The position numbers and the translations under genes were made by a program. This document shows positions 25,596 to 34,754 of a stretch of 64,000 bases of DNA, one piece after another. Positions within the stretch are counted from its first letter, which is position 1; every line of letters begins with the position of its first letter. The notes under the pieces are model-generated. The model was given only the letters and a program-made list of their open reading frames with translations. It did no database searches and was not told where the DNA came from. Source of the DNA: Lachnospiraceae bacterium AB2028 (GTDB lineage Bacteria > Bacillota > Clostridia > Lachnospirales > Lachnospiraceae); contig JHYJ01000009.1 in the NCBI GenBank assembly GCA_000621425.1, forward strand, positions 96,016 through 160,015, given 5' to 3'.

Positions 25596-25624
25596 AAAAA
25601 GCCGGCACTTTTGCCGGCTTTTTG
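25596..25624 (+). terminator. Intrinsic terminator after EAL-HDOD gene
   Basis: AAAAAGCCGGCA / TGCCGGCTTTTT with loop CTTT; a textbook hairpin and T-run. Confidence 0.9.
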
Positions 25625-25645
25625 CAGATTATTGCAATAGTTTAG

Positions 25646-26902
25646 ATGGCAAAAAAAAGAAAAAAGAAACTGAATAATAATGGCGGTCGTATTCCCGGCT
25701 CATGGAAGATTGAAAATCAGAAGCATGCTAGAGTAAGGCACTATGTCTTCGACATGATCGAAGTGGGCTATGACGAGGACTTTGTCGGCAGGGGCTATGA
25801 CATACTGAACCTGGTGGCTATCGTAATCAATCTGGTAGTTTCCATACTCATGACATTTAAAGAAATAAATGTTGCGTATGGTGAACTGCTCCGCAGCATA
25901 GAGTACGTGACCATCATATTTTTCACTGTGGACCTTGTTCTCAGGATGTGGACTTCATCATTCCTTTACACTGAGATGCCGGGCTGGAAGGCGCTGCTCA
26001 GATACTGTGTAAGTTTTAACGGTATTGTGGATATACTTTCATGCGTGCCTTACTATCTGCCTGTGATCTTCCCGGGCGGTGCAGTCGCATTCAGACTCTT
26101 CCGGGTATTAAGAATATTCAGGCTCTTCAGGATAAATGCATACAGCGATTCTCTGAATGTTGTAATAGAAGTAGTAAGGAGCAAAGCACAGCAGCTGCTT
26201 TCTTCCATGTTCATAATCTTTCTCCTGATGCTGGCAGCAAGCCTCTGCATGTACAGCGTGGAAAATGCGGCACAGCCGGATGTTTTTGATAATGCGCTTT
26301 CCGGAATCTGGTGGGCATCTTCTTCCATACTTACGGTAGGCTATGGCGATATTTATCCTATCACTCCTTTGGGTAAGATACTGGGCACGATAATAGCTTT
26401 CCTTGGCGTAGGCCTGACAGCTATCCCTACCGGTATAATTTCTGCCGGATTTGTAGAACAGTACGGCAGGCTTCAGCGGATCGGAAACGGCGCGGACCAG
26501 CTCATGCAGTTTATCAGGGTAGAGCTTGATGCCAATGATTCCTGGATAGGAATGAAGATCGCGGATATAAAGCTTCCAAATGACATGATGGTTGCGGCAG
26601 TTTCGCGAAATGAAGAAGTGATAGTTCCCAGGGGGGAGCTGGAGCTTTGCCGGGGCGATGTCATGGTCATTGCGGCAGAGCCTTATGTAAAAGAGCTTAA
26701 TGTGACATTACATGAGGTAGTGATAGATGAAGGAAATGAATGGAAAGACATGATGATAAAGGACCTGGATATATCAAGGCAGACTTTCATAGTGGCAGTT
26801 CACCGCAGGGGCAAGTCCCTTATCCCCGGCGGAACATTAAAACTTCGTGCCGGCGATACAGTCGTGCTGTATGAAAAGAACGGTAAGAAATTACGGTCAT
26901 AA
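25646..26902 (+). CDS. Voltage-gated-type potassium channel with two TrkA_C domains
   Basis: 418 residues. Six membrane segments with an S4 voltage-sensor pattern RLFRVLRIFRLFR (~149-161), a pore helix and filter TVGYGD (~229-234), then two C-terminal RCK_C (TrkA_C) units: WIGMKIADIKLPNDMMVAAVSR...GDVMVIAA and WKDMMIKDLDISRQTFIVAVHRRG...GDTVVLYE. The N-terminus is very basic (KKRKKK). A TAG lies directly before the ATG, so this is the earliest possible start, yet no Shine-Dalgarno is visible and the terminator ends only ~20 bases upstream. With trkAH nearby it marks a potassium-handling region. Confidence 0.88.
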   Translation: MAKKRKKKLNNNGGRIPGSWKIENQKHARVRHYVFDMIEVGYDEDFVGRGYDILNLVAIVINLVVSILMTFKEINVAYGELLRSIEYVTIIFFTVDLVLRMWTSSFLYTEMPGWKALLRYCVSFNGIVDILSCVPYYLPVIFPGGAVAFRLFRVLRIFRLFRINAYSDSLNVVIEVVRSKAQQLLSSMFIIFLLMLAASLCMYSVENAAQPDVFDNALSGIWWASSSILTVGYGDIYPITPLGKILGTIIAFLGVGLTAIPTGIISAGFVEQYGRLQRIGNGADQLMQFIRVELDANDSWIGMKIADIKLPNDMMVAAVSRNEEVIVPRGELELCRGDVMVIAAEPYVKELNVTLHEVVIDEGNEWKDMMIKDLDISRQTFIVAVHRRGKSLIPGGTLKLRAGDTVVLYEKNGKKLRS

Positions 26903-26913
26903 ACCGACGCTTA

Positions 26914-26943
26914 TTGACAATTGTAGTTTCAAAAGGATATACT
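26914..26943 (+). promoter_or_regulatory. Promoter of the SRP RNA gene
   Basis: TTGACA (26914-26919), 18-base spacer, TATACT (26938-26943); start expected near 26950. Confidence 0.8.
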
Positions 26944-26949
26944 TAGTGT

Positions 26950-27162
26950 TGCCGTATGGATATCAGACTTTGGCCGGTATGGCCGCCCGGTATAAGTGGC
27001 GTCGATCTATGGGTCTTGCACAATGCGTGCCTGTGAACCGTGTCAGGGTGGGAACACAGCAGCACTAAGCGGGAATGTCGCATGTGATGCGAGGCAGCCT
27101 GTGGGTAGTTAACTGTACCGGTAACGCATGCCGGTGTCATCTGGTCTCCATGCGGTTTTTTA
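26950..27162 (+). ncRNA. ffs: Signal recognition particle RNA
   Basis: The helix-8 signature is present: GTGAACCGTGTCAGGGTG then GGAACACAGCAGCACTAAG (about 27031-27068), with the asymmetric TCAGG/AGCAG internal loops and a GGAA tetraloop. The 3' half (GTTAACTG...GGTAACGC) matches the Gram-positive long-form arrangement. The 5' end GCCGTATGGA (from 26951) can pair with TCCATGCGGT at the 3' end, and a T-run follows. At ~210 nt it is shorter than the ~270-nt Bacillus form. The ends are estimated. Confidence 0.88.
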
Positions 27163-27247
27163 TGTTGATAATAAACAGTTTAGGTCTGGTACCAGACTGT
27201 CATCATGGGGATTATCAGAGAATATCCGTGAGTAAGGAAATATAAGG

Positions 27248-28762
27248 ATGGCTGATGCAGCAAGCAAAAAACTGAATTTCCGGCCGATAATCTATTTGTA
27301 TATATACATACCGATTCTTCTTTTTGTAGTGGGATGGTACAAATGGTACATTTCTATTCCGCTTGTCTGTGGGATGGTCTATGTTTTTATCCGCCTGTTC
27401 ATGCAGGACAGGAAAGACAGCGGTGCCGAATCTGCTGTGAATTATAATCTTAGCGTTCCTGATATAATATCATCTGTGATAATAGTGCTGCTCCTTTTAT
27501 TCTGGTGCTTTGTTTCCGGACAGGGCGGCTTTGTGTCCCAGACCGGGGACTGGGATAAGCATAATACGGTGCTTAATGTGCTGACTTCAAATCCCTGGCC
27601 GGTAAGGGGCAATTTCGACGGAAAGGAAGGCGTCCTTACATATTATGTGGCGGGGTACCTTGTTCCGGCGGTCTGCGGAAAGATATATGGCGGATTCCTC
27701 ACGGCACAGCTGGTAACCCTTTTTTGGACGCTGGCTGGACTGGTTCTGATCATGCATCTTATAGCAGACATTCTAAAAATAAAGAATCCCTGGTTAAGGA
27801 TAGCTGTTGTTCCTGCATTTGCATTGTTTTCATCTTTTTCAGTGATGCTTAGCATGACTTACAATACCGTAGTTCCGGGGGATCTATACTACAATACAAC
27901 ACATTTCCTGAGTAGTTCTATATTGGTACAGTTTACATCTAATATTTTAAATCTAAGCTGGGTTTATCCCCAGGCCTTGGCGGGATGGCTTTTAACCCTG
28001 CTGCTTTTAAAGGATATCAAAAGGATAGACCGCTGGGGCGTGATCATTGCACCGGCAGCTATTTATTCTACTTTTGTATTCGTAGTCTTGATAGTTTTTG
28101 CTGCAATGCTGCTGCTTTTTAAGGAAAATGAAAATCTTGTTAAGGGGACAGAGATAAAGGGGCTGCTTAAGGATGTGTTCGATGTATCGAATATCATAAC
28201 GGTTATTCTGGCATCTACTTTTGTCTGGTATCTGATGGGATCGATCCTGCAGGATAAAAAGGGCTATATGGATATGGGATACAGCCTTATCGATTACAGG
28301 GGGCATCTTAGGACCTTTGTATTTTTAAGCCTTATGTGGGGGCTTTGGGCCTTACTCTTAATAAAGAAGGAATACGATAATTTCATTTTCTATGCTGCAT
28401 CTCTTATGTTCTTCCTGCTTATGATGGGAAAGATGGGCTTTTTCAATGACCTGTGCATGAGAGGCAGCTTGGTTCCGGTTACTGTTTATTCAGTGCTGGT
28501 AATAAAGAATCTGCTGGATGACAGCAATGACAAATGGTACAGGGTATTGTTGGCGACGTTTCTTATACTCAACTCGCTTGGTGGAATATGTGAAGTAATA
28601 GGCCTTGTGAAAGCAGATGGCATAGATTTTGCGGCAACAGAGCGTGGATATTCTACTCTTTCTGAATTTGTGGCGATGCTGGGAAGGGAAAAACTGATGC
28701 TGATGCGCTACCAGTATGTTAACTGGGAGCCTGACGGTTTTGTACGGTTTCTGCTTAAATAA
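27248..28762 (+). CDS. Polytopic membrane protein, GT-C glycosyltransferase-like
   Basis: 504 residues, about 11-12 membrane helices, no recognised family. An early extracytoplasmic loop with QTGDWDKHNTVLNVLTSNPWPV and long hydrophobic helices recalls GT-C type polyprenyl-sugar-dependent transferases; this is inference. The start has AAGG about 10 bases upstream. It opens the surface glycan cluster directly after the SRP RNA gene. Confidence 0.65.
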   Translation: MADAASKKLNFRPIIYLYIYIPILLFVVGWYKWYISIPLVCGMVYVFIRLFMQDRKDSGAESAVNYNLSVPDIISSVIIVLLLLFWCFVSGQGGFVSQTGDWDKHNTVLNVLTSNPWPVRGNFDGKEGVLTYYVAGYLVPAVCGKIYGGFLTAQLVTLFWTLAGLVLIMHLIADILKIKNPWLRIAVVPAFALFSSFSVMLSMTYNTVVPGDLYYNTTHFLSSSILVQFTSNILNLSWVYPQALAGWLLTLLLLKDIKRIDRWGVIIAPAAIYSTFVFVVLIVFAAMLLLFKENENLVKGTEIKGLLKDVFDVSNIITVILASTFVWYLMGSILQDKKGYMDMGYSLIDYRGHLRTFVFLSLMWGLWALLLIKKEYDNFIFYAASLMFFLLMMGKMGFFNDLCMRGSLVPVTVYSVLVIKNLLDDSNDKWYRVLLATFLILNSLGGICEVIGLVKADGIDFAATERGYSTLSEFVAMLGREKLMLMRYQYVNWEPDGFVRFLLK

Positions 28763-28846
28763 GCAGGTGAGCATTTGGGGTACAAATCTGATATAATATA
28801 ATGTTGTGGTTATTTGATTGGTGATAGCTGATTATCAGGGGGCAAG

Positions 28847-29824
28847 ATGGCAAAAAAACTTAAGATACTGCTGACTGCCGGGGGTACCGGAAGTGCCTGG
28901 CAGATAGCACGGACAATAGACAGGTTTTATAAGGACAGGATAGAGCTATATCTTTGCGATACCAACGCGATGGAGTTGGTAGCCGCATCGGTTTATTCTG
29001 ACCATTTTTATACTGTTCCGCCGGTAAAGAGCAAGGGCTATGCTGAATATATGTATAGCCTGATAAAGGAAAACGGCATTGATATTGTCATCCCGCTGAT
29101 TCCCTGGGAGCAGGGATATTTTGCTGAAGACTATAAGCGTTTTCATGAGCTGGGGATAAGGAGTACTGCACCACTTGTCAGGACTGCCAGGTCTCTTAAT
29201 CATAAAAAGAGGCTGCATGATTTCTGTGTGGAATGCGGTATCCCTACCATCCGTGTTTTTGAGGCTGATGAGATAAAAGCGGGCGACACATATTTTGTCA
29301 AAAAGCTTGACGGATTCGGCTCAATGGGAGCAAAGAGGATAAAAGGCGCAGATCTGCTGGCTGCTGACAAGAAAGTGCTGGACAAGCTGGTCATCCAGGA
29401 GGATTGTACCGGAAAGGGCAGCAGGAAGGATGAAACGGAAGAAGTCACTGCGGAGTGCTTTTATGACGGTGTAGAGTGTCAGACCGTAATAAGGGAGCGG
29501 CTGGAGACTAAGAGCGGTGTTTGCACCAAGGCAAGGTTTAGGCATGATGAGGACATCGACAGGACGGTTAAGACTTTTACGGAACTGCTTCCTTTCCCGC
29601 CTATATTCAACATACAGTTTGTACGCAAGGGAAACAAATGGCTGGTAATGGATGTTAACTTAAGACTTGCTGCAGGAACCGGTCTTTCGGCAGCGGCAGG
29701 CTTTGATGCCGTTAGGGCGATGCTTGCAAATATACTTGGGGATCAGGTGGATCCTAAATGGCTTACGCTTGATACGGATGTGAAGACCGTGCTTAGGGTA
29801 TACCAGGAGGTAGTAATAAAATAG
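28847..29824 (+). CDS. ATP-grasp family ligase
   Basis: 325 residues. The N-terminal LLTAGGTGSAWQIARTID is a Rossmann-like preATP-grasp domain as in carbamoyl-phosphate-synthase-like proteins. The region FVKKLDGFGSMGAKRIKG, LVIQEDCTGKG, and the Mg-binding WLVMDVNLRLAAGTGLS form the ATP-grasp core. Such enzymes ligate a carboxylate to an amine or thiol; the substrate is unknown. A GGGGGC precedes the ATG. It is followed after two bases by the HAD gene, implying one transcription unit. Confidence 0.75.
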   Translation: MAKKLKILLTAGGTGSAWQIARTIDRFYKDRIELYLCDTNAMELVAASVYSDHFYTVPPVKSKGYAEYMYSLIKENGIDIVIPLIPWEQGYFAEDYKRFHELGIRSTAPLVRTARSLNHKKRLHDFCVECGIPTIRVFEADEIKAGDTYFVKKLDGFGSMGAKRIKGADLLAADKKVLDKLVIQEDCTGKGSRKDETEEVTAECFYDGVECQTVIRERLETKSGVCTKARFRHDEDIDRTVKTFTELLPFPPIFNIQFVRKGNKWLVMDVNLRLAAGTGLSAAAGFDAVRAMLANILGDQVDPKWLTLDTDVKTVLRVYQEVVIK

Positions 29825-29826
29825 TT

Positions 29827-30489
29827 ATGGGCGTAAGGGAAGATCTTTTACAGAAAAGAATATTCGTAATGGATTTGGACGGGACCCTGATCGATAGCAG
29901 GAAACGTCATGCTATCGTCATGCAGGAGGTTCTCTCACATACAAAGCGCAGCCTTAATGCTGAAGAGTATATGAATTACAAGGCAGAAGGCAATTCGGGC
30001 CTTAAGTACCTTACGGAGATCCTGGGTATAGATATGCCGGATGCCCGTGAGATACAGCAGGAGTGGATGGCGAGAATAGAGTTTTCCGGATACCTTCTGA
30101 CTGATGAGCTGTATACGGATGCTGTTTCATTTTTGAATACGGTATTTGAAAAGGGCGGCGTGATATTCCTTACCGCTAGAAAAAACAGACTGGGATTGGA
30201 CGGGGAGCTTAAGCGGCTTGCGATCCTTCCTTATGCGGACTATACGATAGTGGCTGATCCGGATGATGCTATGTCCCAGAAGGAGAAGGCGGTCCGGGTA
30301 ATAAGGGAGGCATATCCCGAGGCGAAACTTACTGTAATAGGCGATACGGAGAATGAATATGAACTGGCCCGGAAATTCGGGCTTGAGAGCAGGATCGTTA
30401 ACTGCGGTTTCCGCAGCAAGGCCTATTGGGAAAACAGGGGAGTTAAGACATATTCGTCTCTTGGTGAAATCCTGCGGAGCATAGTATAG
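29827..30489 (+). CDS. HAD-superfamily hydrolase
   Basis: 220 residues. Motif I FVMDLDGTLIDS (~13-24), motif II FLTARKN (~116), motif III lysine region QKEKAVRVI (~152) and motif IV TVIGDTENEYELA (~166) identify a phosphatase-like HAD protein, probably acting on a sugar or nucleotide-sugar phosphate given the neighbours. The nearest purine-rich site (AGGAGG) is 17 bases before the ATG, so the start is uncertain. Confidence 0.8.
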   Translation: MGVREDLLQKRIFVMDLDGTLIDSRKRHAIVMQEVLSHTKRSLNAEEYMNYKAEGNSGLKYLTEILGIDMPDAREIQQEWMARIEFSGYLLTDELYTDAVSFLNTVFEKGGVIFLTARKNRLGLDGELKRLAILPYADYTIVADPDDAMSQKEKAVRVIREAYPEAKLTVIGDTENEYELARKFGLESRIVNCGFRSKAYWENRGVKTYSSLGEILRSIV

Positions 30490-30499
30490 GAGAACATAA

Positions 30500-31561
30500 T
30501 TGAATTTATTTATCAGGACAGAGGCAAACCGTACCACTGCAATGGGGCATATGATGAGATGCTTAAGCATTGCTGATGCCGCAGTAAGGTCGGGAATTTC
30601 AGTTACTTTCATCGTTGCGGAGGAAGGCTCGGCAGAACTGCCTGAGGAAAAGGGATTTGAAACCATAGTCCTTGGAACTGTCTTCGATGCTCTGGAATCA
30701 GAACTTCCGTTGATGAAGGAAATAATTGAAGAGCGTGCGGTGTCCGTACTTCTTGTGGACAGCTATTTCGTTACGGAAAAATACCTTGCAGGTTTGTCGG
30801 CTATGACCCATGTGGCATATATTGACGATCTCTATGAAGCCATATGGCCGGTGCAGACCATAATAAATTATTCAGTCAATGCATCTGAGTTCCCTTATGA
30901 AAAAGATTATCCGGGAGTACAGAAACTAATCGGCTGTGCTTATATGCCCCTGCGGCCTGACTATTCTTTGGTTACAGGCGCCTACGGCGGCTCCCCGGTA
31001 ATCCATACCATAAAGAGCAGTGTGAAGGAAATACTTGTTACAAGCGGAGGTTCGGACGAGCATCACTTTCTGCTGAATTTCATAAAGCAGGCAGGGAACC
31101 GTGACTTTTTTAGAGGCGTGCGTATAACGGTCATTGCAGGAAGGTTTAATGAAGACCTGCGGCTTATGAAGGAAGAGGCATCTGCCTTGAAGAACGGCCC
31201 CTGGATCACTGTGTATGATTCTATACCTACGCTTAGGGATGCTTTTCTTAAAAGCGATATTGCAATAAGCGCAGGTGGAACTACATTATATGAGATAGCG
31301 GCAACGGGAACTCCGGGAATATGCTACATAATGGCAGATAACCAGAAGAAAAATGCCGAAGGATTTTATAAAGGCGGCTATCTGGAATACGCCGGCGACC
31401 TTAGGGAAGAAGGCTTTTATCAGCGGCTTTTTGAAAAGCTGGAGTCCTTGATGGCAAACACATACAAGCGACAGGATATGTCACAGAAATTAAGGAAACT
31501 TGTTGATGGGCGGGGCGCAGAGCGGATAGTGGATGCGCTGTTCGAGAGGAGCATACCATAA
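30500..31561 (+). CDS. PseG/SpsG-like nucleotide-sugar hydrolase or GT-B protein
   Basis: 353 residues. TTG start at 30500 with AGGAG 8 bases upstream. The pattern IRTEANRTTAMGHMMRCLSIA at the N-terminus and ISAGGTTLYEIAATGTPGICYIMADNQ near residues 255-280 is that of PseG/SpsG, GT-B fold proteins that remove UDP from 2,4-diacetamido sugars during pseudaminic-acid-type synthesis. No other pse genes are visible here, so the exact reaction is uncertain. Confidence 0.72.
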   Translation: MNLFIRTEANRTTAMGHMMRCLSIADAAVRSGISVTFIVAEEGSAELPEEKGFETIVLGTVFDALESELPLMKEIIEERAVSVLLVDSYFVTEKYLAGLSAMTHVAYIDDLYEAIWPVQTIINYSVNASEFPYEKDYPGVQKLIGCAYMPLRPDYSLVTGAYGGSPVIHTIKSSVKEILVTSGGSDEHHFLLNFIKQAGNRDFFRGVRITVIAGRFNEDLRLMKEEASALKNGPWITVYDSIPTLRDAFLKSDIAISAGGTTLYEIAATGTPGICYIMADNQKKNAEGFYKGGYLEYAGDLREEGFYQRLFEKLESLMANTYKRQDMSQKLRKLVDGRGAERIVDALFERSIP

Positions 31562-31633
31562 AGAAATAAATTTAGCATAAAGCGGTTATCCGGTAAATCA
31601 TCCGGATGATTGTAAAGGGTTATAACAAAAATA

Positions 31634-33205
31634 ATGAGCCTGAATAAAAAAGAAACTGTAAATATTCCGGAAAGCACGAATGTTTCGGAGCAATTGCAGG
31701 GAAAAAACAGAATATCATCCAGGGATGCCGGAGTAGAACTTCTCCGTATAGTTGCAATGTTTATGGTCATTACCCTTCACTATATGGATAAGGGCGGAAT
31801 GCTGGCTGACTGGAATGCCGGTGTTAAGGGCACGGCAAACATATACTGGCTGCTTGAATCTGCGGCGCTTTGCTGCGTTAATGTTTATGTGATAATAAGC
31901 GGCTACTATGCCAGCAGGTCACGCTTTTCAGTCAGGAAACTGATAATACTCTGGATGCAGGTGCTGGTATACAGCGCCGGGATCGCAACCATATTCTATG
32001 GGATTGCGTTCATTACCGGTGATGAAGTTTTCAAGATACAATGGCTGAACCTTTATAATCTTCAGTTTTTTGTACTGCCTGTATCAAACGGACACTATTG
32101 GTTTGCCGGCACGTTTATAATGCTGTATATACTTACTCCGTTACTGAATGCATCCATGGATAAACTGGACAAGAAGACTCTCGGCATAGTGGTGCTGCTT
32201 ATGCTGGGTATATTTTCCGCTGCCAAGTCCATGCTTCCCTATGTTTTGCCTATGGACGACAAAGGAAACGGTCTTGTGTGGTTTGTTACCTTATATGTGA
32301 CCGCTGCTTACATTGGAAGATACGGGATGAGCTTTATAAAAGGCAAAGCAGTCACCGCAGCCTGCTATGTTTTGTCAGTTATTTCAGTCTTCATATCCTA
32401 TCCTATATTTGTTTCCATAGGAAAGTATGTGGGGGATGAGGTTTATCCGGTTCAGATTCCGTCGGCATATAATTACATATTTGTATTTACGGCAGCTTTA
32501 TCTTTATTTCTTTTTTTCAAAGAGATTGATATAAAGAATGCTTTTATAAAGAAAGTCATATTTGCGATATCGCCCTGTGTGTTTGGAGTATATCTTCTCC
32601 ATGAGCATCTGTTCTTAAGATATGAGTGGCCAAAGTTTTTCGGAGTGTCTGCAGATGAAAATCTTGGGTATGCACTGCTTAGGTTTGTCGGAGTAAGCGT
32701 GCTGATATTTACGGCCGGAGTCGTACTTGACCGTATCCGTATAATAGTATTTGATATCTGCGAGAAGATATATCTTTCAAAAAAGGAAGTCTTTGACTAT
32801 CTGATAACCGGTGGACTTACTACTGTCCTTAACTGGGTGGTATATATCGTATGCGCTCATGCTGTGCTGTTATACCTTGTGCCGGGAGATAAGCTGAGGG
32901 AGAGTATAGCAAATTTCATAGCCTGGGTAGCAGCGGTTATCTTCGCTTATGTGACAAACAGGATATTTGTATTCCATAGCGACAAGACAGGTTTCGGACC
33001 CATTATGAAAGAGTTTGCAGCATTTGTCAGTGCAAGGGTGATATCCTTTGTGATAGAGCAGATACTTTTTGTGGCTGCCCTGTATGTTATTGATGATATT
33101 GTGGCAAAGCTGCTTATCGGTATAATTGTTGTAATACTGAATTATGTTTTTAGCAAGCTGTGGATATTTAAGAAAACACCCGAAGAAAAAAAGGATGTGC
33201 AATAA
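31634..33205 (+). CDS. Acyltransferase-3 / GtrA fusion membrane protein
   Basis: 523 residues. Residues ~30-375 are an acyltransferase family 3 (OafA-like) domain: RDAGVELLRIVAMFMVITLHY with the conserved Arg and His, and about ten membrane helices; such proteins O-acetylate surface sugars. Residues ~385-515 form a GtrA-like four-helix domain (YLITGGLTTVLNWVVYIV...FAYVTNRIFVF...NYVFSKLWIFKK), a presumed flippase for polyprenyl-linked glucose. The fusion is unusual. No good ribosome-binding site is seen at 31634. The stop overlaps the next start by one base. Confidence 0.85.
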   Translation: MSLNKKETVNIPESTNVSEQLQGKNRISSRDAGVELLRIVAMFMVITLHYMDKGGMLADWNAGVKGTANIYWLLESAALCCVNVYVIISGYYASRSRFSVRKLIILWMQVLVYSAGIATIFYGIAFITGDEVFKIQWLNLYNLQFFVLPVSNGHYWFAGTFIMLYILTPLLNASMDKLDKKTLGIVVLLMLGIFSAAKSMLPYVLPMDDKGNGLVWFVTLYVTAAYIGRYGMSFIKGKAVTAACYVLSVISVFISYPIFVSIGKYVGDEVYPVQIPSAYNYIFVFTAALSLFLFFKEIDIKNAFIKKVIFAISPCVFGVYLLHEHLFLRYEWPKFFGVSADENLGYALLRFVGVSVLIFTAGVVLDRIRIIVFDICEKIYLSKKEVFDYLITGGLTTVLNWVVYIVCAHAVLLYLVPGDKLRESIANFIAWVAAVIFAYVTNRIFVFHSDKTGFGPIMKEFAAFVSARVISFVIEQILFVAALYVIDDIVAKLLIGIIVVILNYVFSKLWIFKKTPEEKKDVQ

Positions 33206-34284
33206 TGAATAGGATTTCACTGTCGGATAAATATGTTCTGATAACAGGTGCGGCGGGGTTTATCGGCGCCAACCTTGTAATGCGCATAATGAAGGAAGAG
33301 CCGACCTGCCGTATTGTGGGCCTGGACAATCTCAATGACTATTATGATGTGTCCATAAAGGAATACCGGCTGGAGCAGATAAAGAAAACTGCTGAAACAG
33401 CCGGTGCATCCTGGGAGTTCATAAAAGGGAGCATTGCAGATAAAGAGCTGGTAAATGAGCTTTTCGCAAAGTATTCTTTTTCGGTAGTGGTAAATCTTGC
33501 GGCACAGGCAGGGGTCAGGTATTCCCTGATAAATCCAGATGCATACATTGAGACAAACATAGTCGGATTCTATAATATCGTGGAAGCCTGCAGGCATTCA
33601 TATGATGATGGAAAGACAGGGGTAGAGCATTTGGTTTATGCGTCATCGTCTTCCGTGTACGGTACAAACAGTAGTATTCCATACAGTGTGGAGGATCCGG
33701 TGGAGCACCCGGTATCTTTATATGCTGCCACCAAGAAATCTGACGAACTTATTGCCCATGCTTACAGTAAGCTTTATTCGATTCCGTCAACGGGACTCCG
33801 ATTCTTTACTGTGTACGGACCGGCAGGAAGGCCGGATATGGCTTACTTCGGATTTACTGATAAGTTGAAAAATAACGAGAAGATAAAGATCTTTAACTAT
33901 GGTAAATGCAAGCGTGATTTTACTTATGTGGATGATGTGACACTGGGAGTGTTTAAAGTGATGCAGGGCGCACCGGACAAAAGAACCGGTGATGACGGTC
34001 TCCCGATACCTCCCTATGCGCTTTACAACATCGGCAACAGCTCGCCGGTAGAACTTATGGACTTCATAGAGATACTGGGGGACGAGCTTAAGAAAAACGG
34101 CGTCCTTCCTGAAGATTTTGATATAAAAGCGTATGAAGAGCTTGTGCCTATGCAGGCCGGGGATGTGCCTGTGACCTACGCTGATACTACAGCGTTAGAA
34201 AGAGATTTTGGATATAAGCCCAAGACGCCGCTTAGGGATGGACTTGAAAGATTTGCAAAATGGTATAAGGAGTTTTACGGATAA
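33205..34284 (+). CDS. UDP-glucuronate 4-epimerase-like NAD-dependent epimerase
   Basis: 359 residues, extended SDR fold. NAD-binding TGAAGFIGANL, the active-site YASSSSVYG and YAATKK (Tyr-x3-Lys), and the segment GRPDMAYFGFTDKL, where GRPDMA is typical of UDP-glucuronate 4-epimerases (GlcA to GalA). Cytoplasmic supply of a uronic acid donor fits the cluster. It overlaps its neighbours tightly (1 base upstream, 2-base gap downstream). Confidence 0.82.
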   Translation: MNRISLSDKYVLITGAAGFIGANLVMRIMKEEPTCRIVGLDNLNDYYDVSIKEYRLEQIKKTAETAGASWEFIKGSIADKELVNELFAKYSFSVVVNLAAQAGVRYSLINPDAYIETNIVGFYNIVEACRHSYDDGKTGVEHLVYASSSSVYGTNSSIPYSVEDPVEHPVSLYAATKKSDELIAHAYSKLYSIPSTGLRFFTVYGPAGRPDMAYFGFTDKLKNNEKIKIFNYGKCKRDFTYVDDVTLGVFKVMQGAPDKRTGDDGLPIPPYALYNIGNSSPVELMDFIEILGDELKKNGVLPEDFDIKAYEELVPMQAGDVPVTYADTTALERDFGYKPKTPLRDGLERFAKWYKEFYG

Positions 34285-34286
34285 TT

Positions 34287-34754
34287 ATGAAGAAATTAAT
34301 AGAACAGATGGTTAAATTCGGGTTCGTGGGCGCATTCTGTTTCGTGATAGATTTTGCCATTACCATGGGGCTTACATACATAGGAGTTTATCACCTGATA
34401 GCAGCTGCGGCTGGCTTCATCATTTCTGTAGTGGTAAATTACCTGCTGAGCTTTAAGTTCGTGTTTGAAAGAAAGGAAGACATGGACAGAAAAGCGGAGT
34501 TCGTTATTTTCGTTATACTGTCAGTGATCGGTCTTGGCCTGAACGAACTGTTTATCTGGCTTTCTGTGGATGTGTTATATATGCACAGCAGCCTTCTGAT
34601 GAAATATGTAGAATACAACATTGCAGTTGCAGGCGGAAAGATCTTTGCCACAGGGCTTGTTATGATATATAACTTTGTCACAAGGAAAATATTCCTGGAA
34701 AAGAAGAATACCGGAGAAGATGGAAAAGAAGGAAAAGAAGAACAGGTGGTATGA
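34287..34754 (+). CDS. GtrA-family membrane protein
   Basis: 155 residues, four membrane helices: KFGFVGAFCFVIDFAITMGL, IAAAAGFIISVVVNYLLSF, FVIFVILSVIGLGLNELFI and a last helix ending MIYNFVTRKIFLEKK. The N-A/V-NY-L-S-F-VF and NF--RK-F patterns are GtrA signatures. GtrA proteins are thought to flip undecaprenyl-phosphate-glucose. It partners with the GtrB-like gene at 40469. It ends with an acidic/lysine tail overlapping the next gene by 35 bases. Confidence 0.85.
   Translation: MKKLIEQMVKFGFVGAFCFVIDFAITMGLTYIGVYHLIAAAAGFIISVVVNYLLSFKFVFERKEDMDRKAEFVIFVILSVIGLGLNELFIWLSVDVLYMHSSLLMKYVEYNIAVAGGKIFATGLVMIYNFVTRKIFLEKKNTGEDGKEGKEEQVV

Noticed and set aside
26847..27140. Small frames on both strands over the SRP RNA
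   Set aside because: The sequence is fully explained by the SRP RNA gene.
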